The position numbers and the translations under genes were made by a program. From Elusimicrobiota bacterium (GTDB lineage: Bacteria; Omnitrophota; Gorgyraeia; Zapsychrales; Fredricksoniimonadaceae): a stretch of 5,423 nt of DNA. The notes below the pieces were generated by a model. The model saw only the letters and a list, made by a program, of their open reading frames with translations, did not search any database and was not told where the DNA came from. The number at the start of each line of letters is the position of its first letter. The first letter of the stretch is position 1. Positions 4,631 through 5,423 of this stretch are shown one piece after another. The stretch covers positions 1-5,423 of the forward strand of contig JAAYZZ010000102.1 of the NCBI GenBank assembly GCA_012514595.1, read 5' to 3'.

Positions 4631-5423
4631 ATGAAAGAGAGTGGAGAGATCAGGCGACAGGTTCTCGTCGCGGGAGCAGACCTTTATTTCCAGAAGGTTC
4701 TTGTCCAGCTCCTTGAGGTCCATGGTTTTGATACCCTGACCGCGTCTTCTTCTCAAGGGGTCATCCAAAAGGCAGAAACGCTTGATATCGACCTGATCAT
4801 TCTCGGGGAGGATTTCTCCGGGCACCAGGGGTTTGATGTCTGTCGTCAGCTCAAGTCGAGTGGAAAGACGGAGACGATCCCGGTGGTCATCGTGACCTCA
4901 ACGTCGGATGCCGAGAATCGGGTCCGTGGATATCATTCAGGGGCTGATGATTGTGTCAGCAAGAATTTTGAGAAGGAAGAGCTTTTGGCGAGAATGGAGG
5001 CGCTCTGGCGGCGGAAGAACGGAACGTTCAAGGCCCATCAGGAGGATCGGAGAAAAAAGATCCTCGATGAGCTCACCAGAATCATCGATCAGGGCCTCAT
5101 CGAACCCCACTTCCAGCCGATCTATTATCTGCAGCCGTTCCGCCTGTTCGGTATGGAGGTCTTGAGCCGTCCCCGGGGCGCCACGTTCCTGTCCAATCCC
5201 GAGGAGCTTTTCAAGACCGCCCTGAAATATGATCTCTACTATCCCCTTGAGCTACTTTGCTGGAGAAAGGCGCTGTCTGTCATTTCTTCCCGGACCAAGA
5301 CCGATCATATCTTTTTCAATTGCAGCCCCCATATCATAGAGAACAAGGATTTCTCCTCTGTCAGGGCCATCTTCGAGGAGAGCCGGATTCCTTTAGGGAA
5401 TATCGTCCTGGAGATCACGGAAC
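4631..5423 (+). CDS. Pseudo-receiver/EAL-domain protein (cyclic-di-GMP signalling), 3' truncated by window
   Basis: An uninterrupted frame of 264 codons runs off the right edge; GGGGGA at 4619-4624 supports the ATG at 4631. Residues 10-126 fold as a CheY-like receiver by pattern: VLVAGAD (11-17, first strand), LIILGEDFSG (55-64), VVIVTS (85-90) and GADDCVSKNF (104-113) with T89 and K111. G59 replaces the phosphoacceptor aspartate and G15-A16 replace the acidic pair, so normal phosphorylation looks impossible. After a charged linker (127-155), an EAL domain starts at PHFQPIYYL (159-167) with the signature as EVL (E176) in FGMEVLSRP. FFNCSP (228-233) and LEITE (260-264) supply the next metal-site residues. 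EAL domains hydrolyse cyclic-di-GMP to pGpG or bind it. The first metal-site residues are intact, but later catalytic residues lie outside the window, so activity is unproven. It is probably cytosolic, as no membrane segment is seen. Confidence 0.88.
   Translation, partial: MKESGEIRRQVLVAGADLYFQKVLVQLLEVHGFDTLTASSSQGVIQKAETLDIDLIILGEDFSGHQGFDVCRQLKSSGKTETIPVVIVTSTSDAENRVRGYHSGADDCVSKNFEKEELLARMEALWRRKNGTFKAHQEDRRKKILDELTRIIDQGLIEPHFQPIYYLQPFRLFGMEVLSRPRGATFLSNPEELFKTALKYDLYYPLELLCWRKALSVISSRTKTDHIFFNCSPHIIENKDFSSVRAIFEESRIPLGNIVLEITE

Noticed and set aside
4625..4825. Minus-strand frame at the start of the REC-EAL gene
   Set aside because: The + frame gives a coherent receiver-EAL protein across the whole region, while the reverse frame shows no domain.
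4908..5165. 85-codon + strand frame inside the REC-EAL gene
   Set aside because: It is an Arg/Ser-rich out-of-frame shadow of the EAL-protein coding sequence with no ribosome-binding site.
1..5423. CRISPR array, insertion sequence, tRNA or phage-like system
   Set aside because: No regularly spaced repeats, terminal inverted repeats, transposase motifs or tRNA cloverleaf were seen; gene content is mostly core metabolism and translation.

Overview
This is a bacterial chromosome window with moderately high GC and every gene on the + strand. The strong Shine-Dalgarno sites, short spacings and stop/start overlaps are typical of housekeeping operons. The periplasmic-type ApbE and the response-regulator/EAL protein suggest a Gram-negative-type, possibly environmental, lineage. 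The small RF-1-domain protein resembles forms I associate with PVC/Omnitrophota-like bacteria. That placement is a low-confidence inference and no 16S rRNA is present.

Layout: (1) 1-221, the 3' end of gpmA (phosphoglycerate mutase). (2) 222-387, a compact control region with an A5T5 tract, a consensus sigma70 promoter (TTGACA-N16-TATAAT), a possible six-codon leader ORF, a strong intrinsic terminator, then a perfect Shine-Dalgarno for a cold-shock protein gene (388-609), which is followed by a second terminator. (3) 678-1942, prmA (ribosomal protein L11 methyltransferase) overlapping by one base a 130-residue GGQ-containing RF-1-domain protein, probably a ribosome-rescue hydrolase. (4) 2009-3013, apbE (FAD:protein FMN transferase) with its own promoter. 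(5) 3023-4386, a thyA-folA pair with a candidate promoter inside the end of apbE. (6) 4387-4630, an AT-richer intergenic region with a 14-bp perfect palindrome touching a TTGACA hexamer, repeated GTTTCCT motifs and a TATACT hexamer. (7) 4631 to the window end, a response-regulator-like/EAL protein that stays open at the right edge.

How the genes work together: csp, prmA and the RF-1 protein are all linked to RNA or the ribosome. thyA and folA form a metabolic unit: ThyA makes dTMP while oxidising methylene-tetrahydrofolate to dihydrofolate, and FolA reduces it back. The last gene would belong to cyclic-di-GMP signalling. Its receiver domain lacks the phosphoacceptor aspartate and the acidic pair, so it is probably a pseudo-receiver.

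No mobile element, CRISPR array, tRNA or rRNA was seen. Most of the window is ordinary core genome. The most interesting points are the promoter-terminator-csp arrangement, which could be an attenuator or a small RNA, and the degenerate receiver fused to an EAL domain.
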